From the NCBI GenBank assembly GCA_948144175.1, contig CANXME010002581.1, positions 1 through 64,000 on the forward strand: a DNA stretch of 64,000 nt. The letters are read 5' to 3'. The DNA comes from Closterium sp. NIES-65. Taxonomy: Eukaryota; Streptophyta; Zygnematophyceae; Desmidiales; Closteriaceae. The number at the start of each line of letters is the position of its first letter. Position 1 is the first letter of the stretch. Below, piece by piece: positions 1 to 9,801 of the stretch. The translations under genes and the position numbers were made by a program. Below the pieces are notes generated by a model, which saw nothing but the letters and a program-made list of their open reading frames with translations, had not been told where the DNA came from and made no database searches.

Positions 1-679
1 GGGTTAGCCTTAGAGGGTACAAAAACATTCTCGACACTCTAGTCTTGTACCCTAATCTCTACCTAGTAACATCATTCCCTTTGCCTTAGTCTCAACAATA
101 AATATGGTTTCCACGGTATCTGTACGGAGTGAATAAAGCGCGTCGGTTCAGTCAATATGCACGCTTGTGTGCAGGTACAATGCGGAACTGTAACTCTGAA
201 ATCTCCAAAATTATGTGGATCGGAAAGGTTTAGAACCTAGTGCTGTTGAAGTAGAACTCCTAGTCTAGTGGACTTGCAATAATATGGTACTAACTGCATC
301 TCTATAAACATATAATGCGCTGGTCAGTTTGGTCGGTATGCGCGTCTGTAGTGCAGGAGGTACCATGTACGGCTGGAATGTCTATATTTGCCAATTACAT
401 AGATCCATAGGTTAAAACCTGGTAGGGGGGTGAAGAATGGTATAAAATAAAGGAAATTGGAGTACATATGGTATTCACTATATTTGTACATAGAGAATAA
501 TGCGTGGGTTTGTTCGGTCAGTATGCACGCTTGTGTGCAGATACAAGGCGGAACCGGAACTCTGGACTCTCTCAAATTATGTGGATCGGAAGGGTTAGAA
601 CCTAGTGTTGTTGAAGTAGATGTCATAATCTAGTGGGCTGGCAAGAATATGGTACTAACTGTCTTTACAAACATAAGTG

Positions 680-1267
680 CCGTATTCTCCCGGACATAAC
701 ACCCGGGGGGTATTATGATAAGCACAGGGAAAAAAAAGGGGGGTGGGTCCTCTCAACGGAAAGTCCTATATAATACCCGGGTGGTTATATATGGTATATT
801 TTAATGCAAGATGATTCTTTCATTAGATTGTGTTGGGTGTTTCAATGGTCGTTTTAACATCACAGTTTGAGGCGAGATTTTGAGTTTCACCTTTCGGGGC
901 CACTTGCAGCGGAAGATTCGTCAGCGTGACGACAGCGAGATTGTGGGAGGGGGGGAATGTCCACATTGCAGCAAAAGATTCGTCAGGGTGGCGACAGCGA
1001 GATTGTGGGAGGGGGGAAATGTCCGCAGATTCTAAGTGAAAGTACATGCGAAATTTCATCTAGGAAGCGATTCTCGCGATATTCTCTCATAAGGAATCTG
1101 ACTCGATAACAGCTTTAATAGGAATCTGTACGAAAAGGTGGGGTGTTCTAAAAAATCACTCAAAAGGGGGGGTATAGTAGAAACGAGGGTCGCCCATAGC
1201 ACCCACCCCGCACAAGCTACCCGGTGGTGTACTATCTTAGGGGATTATTTTGTCCGGGAGAATACGG
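680..1267. mobile_element. Non-autonomous DNA transposon (MITE-like) with 17-bp perfect TIRs
   Basis: The segment begins CCGTATTCTCCCGGACA (680-696) and ends with its exact reverse complement (1251-1267). Comparison with other monomers of the surrounding repeat shows it was inserted at ...ATAAG/TAATG. A TA target duplication is possible, with the left copy now reading TG. At 588 bp it has no transposase frame. Inside is a direct duplication of about 62 bp (roughly 907-966 and 968-1025) carrying AAGATTCGTCAG. The superfamily is unassigned. Confidence 0.7.
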
Positions 1268-1628
1268 TAATGCGCTGGTTAGTTTGGTCGGTATGCGCGT
1301 TGTAGTGCATGTACCATGTACGACTGGAATGTCTATATCTGCCAAATTATATAGATCCAATAGGTTAAAACATGGTAGGGGTGGGAATGGTATGATTTAA
1401 AGGAAATGGAATATAAATGGTATTCACTGTATTTGTACAGAGAGAGTAATTTGTCAATCGGTTCGATCAGTGTGCACGCTTGTGTGTAGGTACAAGGCAG
1501 AACTGAGACTCTGAAATTCTCCAAATTATGTGGATCAGAAAGGTAATAATCTAGTGTTGTTGAAATAGAAGGCCTAATCTAGTGGACTAGCAACAATATG
1601 GTACTAACTGCATCTATATAAATATAAG

Positions 1629-2002
1629 TGTCAGTAGATATGCACTGTGGATGCCCGATGATCCTGGAGAGGGTTACAGGCGCGTTCGCCTGGGGGTTAT
1701 GGGGCGCACTGACCCGCTACTGAAATAAGCCCTTTTATCCCAATGGTCTATTGGTTTGGGATTTTGACATGGTATCAGAGCGGTCTCGGTTCGATTCCCG
1801 GTGTATGCACATGTAGGCCGTTGCCGCTGTGCTTAGTCGTGGGCCTCCCAGTGTGGGGGGGTGTCAGTAGATATGCACTGTGGATGCCCGATTGATCCTG
1901 GAGAGGGTTACAAGCGCGTTCGTCTGGGGGGGTTATGGGCGCACTGACCCGCTACTGAAATAAGCCCTTTATCCTAATGGTCTAGTGGTTGGGATTCTGA
2001 CA
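1629..2002 (+). mobile_element. TRIM (miniature LTR retrotransposon), complete, with tRNA-like core
   Basis: This is a complete 374-bp element: LTR 1629-1769 (141 bp, TGTCAG...TGACA), a 92-bp internal region, and LTR 1862-2002 (141 bp). It is flanked by perfect 5-bp target duplications ATAAG (1624-1628 and 2003-2007). The internal region opens with the initiator-Met primer-binding site TGGTATCAGAGC (1770-1781) and closes with a G-rich polypurine tract next to LTR2. It has no coding capacity, so it depends on proteins supplied in trans. The 5' LTR end and internal region together form a tRNA-like unit (see the separate entry). A second copy lies at 61169-61440 on the other strand. Confidence 0.92.
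1737..1808 (+). other. tRNA-like segment spanning the TRIM 5' LTR/PBS junction (A box + B box)
   Basis: The A box is at 1744-1754 (TGGTCTATTGG here; TGGTCTAGTGG in LTR2 and in the second TRIM copy). The B box GGTTCGATTCC at 1788-1798 fits the consensus fully. The start-to-start distance is 44 bp, the same as from position 8 to position 52 of a real tRNA. In tRNA numbering, positions 27-31 and 39-43 pair perfectly in LTR2 and copy 2 (TCTGA with TCAGA), enclosing a 7-nt loop that holds the LTR/PBS boundary. The D-arm and T-arm resemble eukaryotic tRNA-Glu. The acceptor stem does not pair, so it is not a functional tRNA. It is probably a Pol III promoter or a tRNA mimic (inference). Confidence 0.7.
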
Positions 2003-2037
2003 ATAAGTAATGTGCTGGTCAGTTGGTCGGTATGCAT

Positions 2038-2168
2038 TGTCAGAACATTATAGCTTATGCTTTTGTGTAGGCTGTAGTGGGGTAGCCCATATGGGGTACA
2101 ACCCAATTAGGGTTAGTACTTGTACCCAACTGTTTCATAGTTCATTCATTCTCGTTTCAATTCTCTCA
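2038..2168 (+). repeat. Copia A 5' LTR
   Basis: A 131-bp LTR starting TGTCAGAACATT and ending CTCTCA. It is directly followed by TGGTATCGAGCAGG (2169-2182), a primer-binding site like the initiator-Met complement but lacking one A. It is preceded by the TGCAT target duplication. The LTR is unusually short for a full-length Copia element, and all three family members here have LTRs of 131-135 bp. Confidence 0.92.
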
Positions 2169-2329
2169 TGGTATCGAGCAGGTTCCCTCGTGGGAACTGT
2201 TCCTAGGGCCCACCAATCCGACATTTTTTTTCCTGCCCGGAGCGCGCTCAGCCCTAGCCCGAGTCGCGCTCTCCCCCTTTTCTCGCCCCGACGCGCCGCC
2301 CTAGCGGCCCCATCGCCTGCCTTGCAACC

Positions 2330-3090
2330 TTCGCGCCGCCCTTCCTGGCCCCGACCCGCCGCCCTGCGGCCTCGTCGCCTACCCCGCGGCCATCGCGCCG
2401 CCCTTTCCCGGCGCCGCCCTGCGGCCTCGTTGCTTACCCAGCGGCCCTCGCGCCGCCCTGCAGCCCTGACGCCGCCCTTACCGGCCCCGGCGCCTACCTG
2501 CGGCCCTGACGCCTACCTGTGCGGCCCCGGCGCCTACCTGCTGGCCCCGCCACCTACCTGCGGCCCCGCCACCTACCAGCGGCCCCGCCACCTACCTGCG
2601 GCCCCGCCACCTACCCGCGGCCCAGCCACCTACCTGCAGCCCCGCCACCTACCCGCGCCCCGCCACCTACCTGTGCGGCCCCCGGCACCTACCTGCTGGC
2701 CCCGCCACCTACCTGCGGCCCCGCCACCTACCTGCGGCACCGCCACCTACCCGCGGCCCCGCCACCTACCTGTGCGGCCCCAGGCGCCTACCTGCGGCCC
2801 CGCCACCTACCTGCGGCCCCGCCGCCTACCAGCGGCCCCGCCACCTACCTGCGGCCCCCGCCACCTACCTTTGCGGCCCCGCCACCTCCTCACAGCGGCC
2901 CCGCCGCCTCCTCCCAGCGGCCCCGGACGCCGCCCTCTCAGCGGCCCCGCCGGACCGCCCAGCAGCCGAGCCGCCCAGCAGCCGAGCCGCCCAGCAGCCG
3001 AGCCGCCCAGCCGCCGAGCAGCCAAGCCGCCGAGCCGCCCAACTGCCGAGCCGCCGAGTCGCCCTGCAGCCGAGCCGCCCGAGCCGCCCT
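2330..3090 (+). repeat. Copia A GC-rich leader tandem repeats
   Basis: Between PBS and gag lies a leader of almost pure tandem repeats. One set has units of about 18-19 bp built on CGGCCCCGCCACCTACCTG. It is followed by 15-bp-like units of GCCGAGCCGCCCAGCAG. Proline/arginine-rich frames through it (e.g. 2010-3230, 2519-3151) follow from the composition and are not conserved between copies. The same architecture with different unit variants occurs in copia B and copia C. Confidence 0.85.
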
Positions 3091-3163
3091 GTCCAGTAAG
3101 AGCAGCGCCTCTTTCACGGCACTGCCCTCACCCTACTGTTTGCGCTGCTAGTCTACTGCTGTC

Positions 3164-4738
3164 ATGGCTACCCCTAGTGTCCTCGCTTTTGACGCTGAGG
3201 GTCGGGCCATTGACTTTGACGTCTGGATAGATGACCTGCAGCTTTTCTTACAGTGCGATAGGGCAGACGGTCTCTCTCTCTTTAACCTCACCTCTGGTGC
3301 CTCTCCTGCCCCTGCTGCTGATCCTGACGCCACTGTTTGCTCACAGTGGGCCACGCGCGATGCTGCTGCACGTCTTGCTGTGCGTCGCCACCTGCCTACC
3401 TCTGAGCGTGCGCACTTTAGCCAGTACAAGAGTGCTCAGACCTTGTACGCCGATGTAGTTGCACGCTACTCCTGCCCTGCCACTGCTGCACTGAGCCGCC
3501 TCATGCTACTGTACCTCTTTCCTGACCTTGCTGCCTTGCCCACAGTCGCTGACCTCATTACGCACCTACGCACTAGTGACACTCGCTACCGCGCTGCGCT
3601 TCCTGCTGAGTCTTGCGCCAAGAAACCCCCCCCCCATGTACATCACTCTCTACTACATAGTCACCCGCCTCCCTGACTCCCTTCGCGTAGTCAGGGACCA
3701 CTTCCTCTCAATCTGTCCCACCACTCTCAATGTTGACCTCCTCGAGAAGGCCCTCTTAGCGGCTTAGAAGAGCATAGTCGCTGTAGGAGCCTCTCGTGGT
3801 GACCCGCGCACCCCCATCTTTGAGGGGTGTTCCCCCTCCCCCCTTTTGCCCTCTGTTGCCTCTACTGCTGCGGCCGACCTCGTTGGGCTTGAGTCGGTCG
3901 GTGCGGCGTCTACCCCTAGCGGGAGACGCCGCCCTGGCAAGGGCAAGGGGGGCAGGGGCGCTGGAGGAGCTAGCGGGGGTGGTGGAGGCGGCGGTGAAGG
4001 CAGTGGAGGGGGGTGGGGGTGGCGGTGGGGGTGGTGGCAGGGGTGGAGGTGTCGGTGGCGGCAGTGGAGGCGGAGGCGGCGGCGGTGGCGGTGGGAGCGG
4101 AGGTGGCGGGGGTGGCGGCGGTGGAGGAGGCGGTGGCAGAGGAGGTGGAGCTGGTCGGGGTGGCGCTGCGCAGAGGGTCGGCTCCGGTGGTGGTCAGCGC
4201 CAACAGCAGCAGCAGCGCACTCGTGACATCCCCCCCCCCTCAGCAGCTCCGTGAGTGGTACGCTGCACGCCAGCGGGGTGGGGGTACTGGTCCGTGCACC
4301 TACGTCCTCCGCACCGGCGACCGCACGGGTGAGCAGTGTGGGAGTGCGCACCCTACCCAGCTCTGCTTTGGCCGCCTGACGGACGCTTGGCGTCACCAGT
4401 TTCCGGAGGCCACGGAGATCCCCCGCTGGGGTGAGCTGTCTAGGGCGGGCGTAGCTATCTTTTTTCTTGACTTTGATGCTATTCTTTCTGCCATGTATGC
4501 TGTGACTATTAGTGATGAGGGTGACTGTTACCGGTGTTTCCCGCCCGACCCGGGCATTGAGACTGCTGCTCTAGGTACTGGTGAGGCAACTGCTCTAGGT
4601 GCTAGCGAGGCTGCTGCTCTAGGTGCTAGTGCATCTGCTTCCTCAGGTACTGGTGAGTCCGCGCTCTCAGGTACCAAGCCGGCTTCGGCCTCCCTCACCT
4701 TCACCCTTGACTCGAGGGCGTCTCGCTCCTTCTTTTGA
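3164..4738 (+). pseudogene. Copia A gag-protease, degenerate
   Basis: The start ATG at 3164 begins MATPSVLAFDAEGRAIDFDV, as in copies B and C. The capsid-like part is shifted out of frame at a homopolymeric C run (~3625-3635) and has a TAG at about 3766 where copy B has a sense codon. A long glycine-rich linker (~3960-4170) leads to a widely spaced zinc-knuckle-like motif (C...C-G..H....C, ~4290-4370). The protease motif that reads LDSGAS in B and C is LDSRAS here, losing the glycine after the catalytic Asp-Ser, and is followed by a stop at 4736. It is non-functional. Confidence 0.88.
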
Positions 4739-6439
4739 GACCGCACCACACTCACACCGCTTGGTCGGCCAGTTGCAGTCTCTCTGGCAGACCCCTCAGG
4801 GGGTCCTGTCCTTGCTCACTTCTCCACTATCGTCCCGTGTCCGGCGGCTCCCTCTGGCACCCTATCTGGTCTTTACCTCCCCTCGTTCTCTACGAACTTG
4901 GTGAGTGGCGCTGACCTTCAGGATGGGGGAGTTCACCAGTTCACTCCTGCGAGCCAACGAGTGACCCACTGCACGGACGCTCGGACGGGCCGACACTTGG
5001 CCACGTTTACTGGTCGGCCGGGGTCGAGCCTGTACACACTGTCCACTACGTCTCCTTCTGTCCCTGCGTCTGGTCAGGTAGCTGTGTCGGGTCAGGTGTT
5101 TGCTGCAGCGTCCAGGTCTGGTCCTGAGTCTGCCCCCTGCTCGTGTCGCGTCCTGTCTCACGAGACTCTCCTTTGGCACCACCGCCTTGGTCACCCCTCC
5201 CTGCTTCGTCTTCGAGGCATGGCCTCCCGTATCCTTGTCTCTGGTCTTCCCCGATCCCTCCCTCCCCTTCCTCCGGGGCCTGGCCCTACCTGCGTCCCCT
5301 GTGTCGAGGGGCGGCAGCGGGCTGCCCCTCACACCTCCCAGTTTTCTCTGACGGAGGCCCCGCTGCAGACGCTTCACATGGACGTGTGGGGCCCAGCCCG
5401 CGTTCGTGGGCAGGGTCACGAGCGCTACTTCCTGTTGGTGGTTGACGACTACTCGCGTTACACCACAGTCTTCCCCTTGTGGAGCAAGGGTGATGTCACT
5501 AAGGTGTTGATCGACTGGATCCACGCAGCTTGTCTCCAGCTCAGGCAGAGCTTTGGCTCGGACTTTCCATTTCTGCGTCTGCACTCTGACAGAGGCGGAG
5601 AGTTCTCTTCTGGCCTGCTGCGAGCCTACTGTCGTGCACGAGGCATCCGCCAGACCTTCACGCTTCCGGACTCTCCACGGCAAAATGGGATTGCTGAGTG
5701 CCGCATTGGCATAGTCATGGACGTCGCTCGTACGTCCATGATGCATGCGGCTGCTCCCCATTTTCTGTGGCCGTTTGCGGTTCGGTACGCGGCGCATCAG
5801 ATCAACCTTCACCCCAGGGTCTCCAGGCAGGAGACCTCCCCAGCCTTGCTGTGGATGGGGAAGGTTGGCGATGCGTCTGCGTTCCGTGTCTGGGGATCTC
5901 GGGCGTTTGTCCGCGACTTGTCTGCGGACAAGCTGTCCCCTCGTGCTGCTCCTTGCGTCTTCCTAGGTTTTGCCCCTGACGCGCCAGGGTGGCATTTCTT
6001 CCACCCCACCTCTCGCCGTGTTCTGTCCTCCCAGGACGTCACGTTTGACGAGTCGGTCCCCTACTACCGCCTCTTCCCCTACCGCACTCCGTTCCTCCCC
6101 CCGCCGCCACTCTTCCTTGTACCTGGTCCCCCTCCGGTAGACCCCCTCCCCCCTCAGGGTCCGTCCCCTTCAGGTGTGTCCCAGGAAGACGCAGTCGAGC
6201 CTGTCGAGGTCACTGGTCACTCTAGTGCTGCTGAGGGTGCTAAGCCTGGGGGTGCTGACTCTTGGGGTGTTGTGCGTGTGCGTGCTACACCTGGGGGTAC
6301 TGAGACTGGGGGTGCTGAGCTTAGGGGTACTGAGACTGGGGGTGCTGAGACTGGGGGTGCTGGGCCTTGGGGTGCTGAGCCTGGGGGTACTACGCCTGGG
6401 GGTGCTGAGCCTGGGGGTGCTGCAAGGGCCTGCTTGTGA
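4739..6439 (+). pseudogene. Copia A GAG-pre-integrase and integrase
   Basis: From 4898 one frame is open for 513 codons. It includes the zinc-binding pre-integrase module (LLWHHRLGHPSL...CVPC) and the catalytic core with DVWGP, LHSDRGGEF and a following glutamate in the order of a retroviral-type DDE integrase. The frame ends in GGAE/GGAETGG repeats encoded by a 15-bp tandem repeat (about 6240-6430) and stops at 6439. Function would be integration of cDNA in the nucleus, but gag and RT around it are broken, so this copy could act only if read through. Confidence 0.88.
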
Positions 6440-7556
6440 GGCGTCCGGTGGTGCTGGGCCTGGAGTTTCTCCAGGTGCTTCGTCTCGGCGAGAGCCCCTC
6501 TCTCCATAGGAGCTGCGCAAGTGGTTTGGCCGACGCTGGAGACGTACTGCTGCAGCTGGGGTTTCTTCGGCTGCTGAGGGTGCTGGTGCTGCTGGTCCCG
6601 GAGGTGCTCGTACGGGAGGTACTGGAGCTGCTGGGCCGGCGGGTGCGTCTGGAGCTGGAGCTGCTGCGGGTGTTGGCGCTGAGGCTACTGTTGTCGGTCC
6701 TAGTGGCGGTGCTGCTGAAGTTACTGGAGCTGGAGGTGCTGCTGGCGGTGGTGCTGCTGACCGTGGTGCTGCTGCTGGGGGTGCTGGTGCTGTCCTTGCT
6801 GTGTCTGGAGTTGCCGCGCGGCCTCGGCCGTACTTCGTTCCGCTCCTTCAGGAGGTTCTTGGTCTCCCGCCTTCTACTGGTCCTCCTCCTCCCTTAGAGT
6901 TTCCATAGCCTGTCCCCTCACACTTACGGTTGCAGCCGGCCTCCCCGTTGCCTGCTCCTTCTCCCTTCACTGGTCCTACTGGAGGTCTTGCTGAGCGTCG
7001 TGAGCCTGCGTCTCGCCCTACGTCGCCTGTCCGTCCTGCTCGCGCTAGTAGTTGTAGTTCGCGTGAGCGTCCTCCTCCTGTCCCTGGCATGCACCGGATG
7101 TCTCTGCGTCCGTCCACTGCTCCTCTGCGTGCCCCGATGCCTTCTCCTCCTGAGTCATCTCTTCCTGCTCTTGCCGACCCTGAGTCGGACTCTCTTCCTA
7201 CTATCACGCGTCTCCTTGCTACTCTCGTCACTAACCCTTCTTTTGAGTTCACTGCTGCGTCTGCCCTAGTTGCTGAGCTCGTCGACTTTGCTGCTCGCTG
7301 TCGTCTAGACTACGCTGCTAGTCTTGTCGCTGAGTCTGAGTCTGTCTGTCCTCCGTCCGTCAGGGGTGAGTGTGCCCTTGGCACGGACGTCCTTGAGAAC
7401 AGGCATGAGGAGTTACAGTGTCTGGCTGCTGCTTCACCTCATCTCGTGTCCGTACTGCTTACCCCTCATGGAGACCCGGATGCACTTGACATCCCGACTC
7501 CGCGCTCTTACGCGGAGGCGATAGAGGGTCCCTACTCCTCTTAGTGGCAGGCAGCT
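6440..7556 (+). pseudogene. Copia A integrase C-terminal/RT linker, frameshifted
   Basis: This stretch joins integrase to reverse transcriptase. It is low in complexity: GGTGCTGGTGCTGCTGG-like units, then a proline/serine-rich part that is best read in the frame 6930-7544. The frame differs from the integrase frame and ends at a TAG at 7542-7544 where copy B reads CAG. Leucine-rich frames across it (e.g. 6436-6897) are shadows of the repeats. Confidence 0.6.
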
Positions 7557-9071
7557 ATGGACGCAGAGATGGCTTCCTGGAAGTCCACAGGCACCTACGT
7601 TGACGAGGTTCCCCCGCCTGGGGCAAACATCGTCAGTGGCATGTGGATTTTGAGGGTGAAGCGGCTGCCGGGTTCCCCGCCTGTCTTCAAGGCGCGGTAC
7701 GTGGCTCGTGGCTTCAGTCAGCGGCAGGGAGTTGACTACTTTCAGACCTTCTCTCCCACCCCGAAGATGACCACTCTTTGGGTGCTGCTGCACATAGCCG
7801 CTCAGCGCGACTACGAGCTTCACTCTCCTGACTTCAGCACTGCTTTCTTGCAGGGTAGCCTGCACGAGGAGATCTGGCTGCGCCGCCCACCTGGCTTCAC
7901 TGGGACTTTTCCTCCTGACACCCAGTGGAGCCTCTGACGGCCAGTCTACGGTCTCCGCCAGGCACCGCGTGAGTGGCACGACACACTGAGGACTACGCTT
8001 GCGGCTCTTGGGTTTGCTCCCTCTACTGCTGACCCGTCGCTGTTTCTGCGCACCAACACTTCTTTGCCGCCGTTCTACATCCTCGTGTACGTCGACGACT
8101 TGGTCTTTGCCATAGCTGACACTGCTGGACTCGCCCACGTAAAGTCCGAGCTGCAGAAGAGACACACGTGCATAGACCTGGGTGAACTGCGCAGCTACCT
8201 TGGCTTGCAGATCACCCGGGACAGAGCACAGCGCACCATTACCCTGACTCAGTCACACATGGTGCAGCAGGTCCTTCAGTGCTTCGGCTTCACGTACTCC
8301 TCGCCTCAGGCCACTCCTCTGCCTACTCGTCACTCGCTCTCAGCTCTGCCTTCAGATGAGTCCGTAGAGTCGAGTGGCCCGTACCAAGAGCTTGTTGGCT
8401 GCCTCATGTACCTGATGACCTGCACTCGACCTGACCTTGCATACCCTCTTAGCATTCTCGCACGCTATGTTGCTCCTGGGAGACACAGACCGGAGCACAT
8501 GGCTGCAGCGAAGAGGGTGTTGCGCTACTTGTGCAGTACGTTGGGCATGGGGCTTGTGCTTGGAGGGCGGAGTCCAGTGGTCCTCACTGGGCACGCAGAC
8601 GCTTCTTCGGCGGACGACCAGGCTACGCAGCGGTCGTCAAAGGGTTACACCTTCAGCCTTGGTTCCGGCTCTGTTTCGTGGCGGGCTACCCGCTCGTCTT
8701 CTGTTCTCGGCTCCAGATGTGAGGCTGAGATCTACGCCGGGGCCATGGCTGCATAGGAGCTTCGCTGGCTCACCTACCTGCTGACTGACTTTGGAGAGGT
8801 GCCTCGTTCTCCTCCGGTGCTGTACGTAGACAACAAGGCCATGCTGGCCTTGTGTTGAGAGCAGAGACTGGAGCACAGAACGAAGCACATCGCTCTTCGC
8901 TACTCTCTTGCTCGTGAGCTGCAGCAGCGTGGTCAGCTGCGTCTTGCGTACGTGGCCTCTGAGGCCAACACTGCTGATATCTTCACCAAGGCACTTGCGC
9001 CTTGTGATCATCATTGCTTCTGTACTCAGCTTGGTCTTGTGCCTGTCTTGCCTCACTTGCTCACCTCTTGA
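7557..9071 (+). pseudogene. Copia A reverse transcriptase and RNase H
   Basis: The RT fingers and palm are recognisable in frame 7557-7937 (VSGMWILRVKR, KARYVARGFSQ, YFQTFSPTPK, DFSTAFLQG). The YVDD active site follows in 8064-8756 (YILVYVDDLVFA). RNase H has GHADAS...SSKGYTFSLG...SRCEAEIYA. Stops interrupt at 7935 (TGA), 8754 (TAG) and ~8857 (TGA), each where copy B has CGG, CAG or CGA. The natural end is near 9071. Nonsense changes at C positions suggest deamination of methylated cytosine (inference). Confidence 0.88.
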
Positions 9072-9285
9072 CCTTGCTTGTACTGTTACATATATATATA
9101 CACCTGCTCTTGCTTGTCTAGCTTTCTATATATATGTATACTCCTGCATGTGAACCGGCCTTGTGGCCTTGAACTTGTGCTCGGAATGTGTGGTGACTTT
9201 GTGATCCACCCTGAACTTGCTTTGCTTTGCTTTGCTTGACTGGTCTTGTGACCGCTTGTTCTCCCCCACATTGCCTATGGGAGTG
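9072..9285 (+). other. Copia A 3' untranslated region
   Basis: An AT-rich stretch with TATATATATA, then TTTGCTTTGCTTTGC repeats, ending in a short polypurine tract (ATGGGAGTG) immediately before the 3' LTR. The same region in copia B is split by copia C (17435-17451 and 21435-21631). Confidence 0.7.
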
Positions 9286-9374
9286 TGTCAAAACATTATA
9301 GCTTATGTTTTTGTGTAGGCTGTAGTGGGGTAGCCCATATGGGGTACAACCTAATTAGGGTTGGTACTTGTACC
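9286..9374 (+). repeat. Copia A 3' LTR, first part
   Basis: The first 89 bp of the 131-bp LTR, ending ACTTGTACC. Copia B begins immediately afterwards. The remaining 42 bp are at 21772-21813. Confidence 0.92.
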
Positions 9375-9509
9375 TGTCAGAACATTATAGCTTATGCTAT
9401 TGTGTAGGCTATAGTGGGGTATCCCATAGGGGGTACAACCCAACTAGGGTTTCATATTTCTTCTCGCTTCATTCATAGTTCACACCGTTCTCTCGTTCTC
9501 ATTCTCACA
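9375..9509 (+). repeat. Copia B 5' LTR
   Basis: A 135-bp LTR, TGTCAGAACATT...CTCACA, followed directly by the PBS at 9510-9521. Confidence 0.92.
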
Positions 9510-9599
9510 TGGAATCAGAGCAGGTCCCCTCCTAGGGATTGTTCCTAGGGCCCACCGAAGCGCGCCTCGAGTCGCGCTCTCCTTTTTTTTCTAGCGGCC

Positions 9600-9770
9600 C
9601 GTCGTGCCGCCCTTACGGTCGCGTCGAGCCGCCCTAGCGGCCCCGCCGCCCTACCTAGCGGCCCCGCCGCCCTACCTAGCGGCCCCGCCGCCCTACCTCG
9701 CGGCCTCGCCGCCCCATTGCGCGGCCCCGCCGCCCTACCTAGCGGCCCCGCCGCCCTTACTCACGGCCCC

Positions 9771-9801
<31 letters not shown>

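Larger units (their letters stand above)
100..2037. repeat. Tandem repeat, ~360-bp monomer, interrupted by insertions
   Basis: A monomer of about 360 bp recurs head to tail: a partial unit up to about 311, a full unit 312-677, a full unit 1268-1628, and the start of another at 2008-2037. Each contains the landmarks GGTCGGTATGCGCG and CAGTATGCACGCTTGTGTG, and each ends in ATATGGTACTAACTG...ATAAG. The units are separated by a TIR element (680-1267), a TRIM (1629-2002) and the copia nest (from 2038). The array resumes after the nest at 21819. Copies are clearly diverged by eye. No coding capacity is supported. It may be a satellite or the internal repeat of an unrecognised element. Confidence 0.75.

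Noticed and set aside
1737-1808. A functional tRNA gene
   Set aside because: The 7-nt acceptor sides do not pair and position 33 is not T, so it is only tRNA-like.
2010-3230. Long Pro/Arg-rich frames over the copia leader (also 2519-3151, 9604-9867, 9717-10241, 20390-20782)
   Set aside because: They are open because the GC-only tandem repeat has no stop codons. They are not conserved between copies A, B and C and lie in the non-coding leader.
3796-4254. Gly-, Arg/Trp- and Val/Ala-rich overlapping frames in the copia gag linker and their opposite strands
   Set aside because: Shadows of the (GGN)n polyglycine linker. Only the frame continuous with MATPSV and the zinc knuckle is real.
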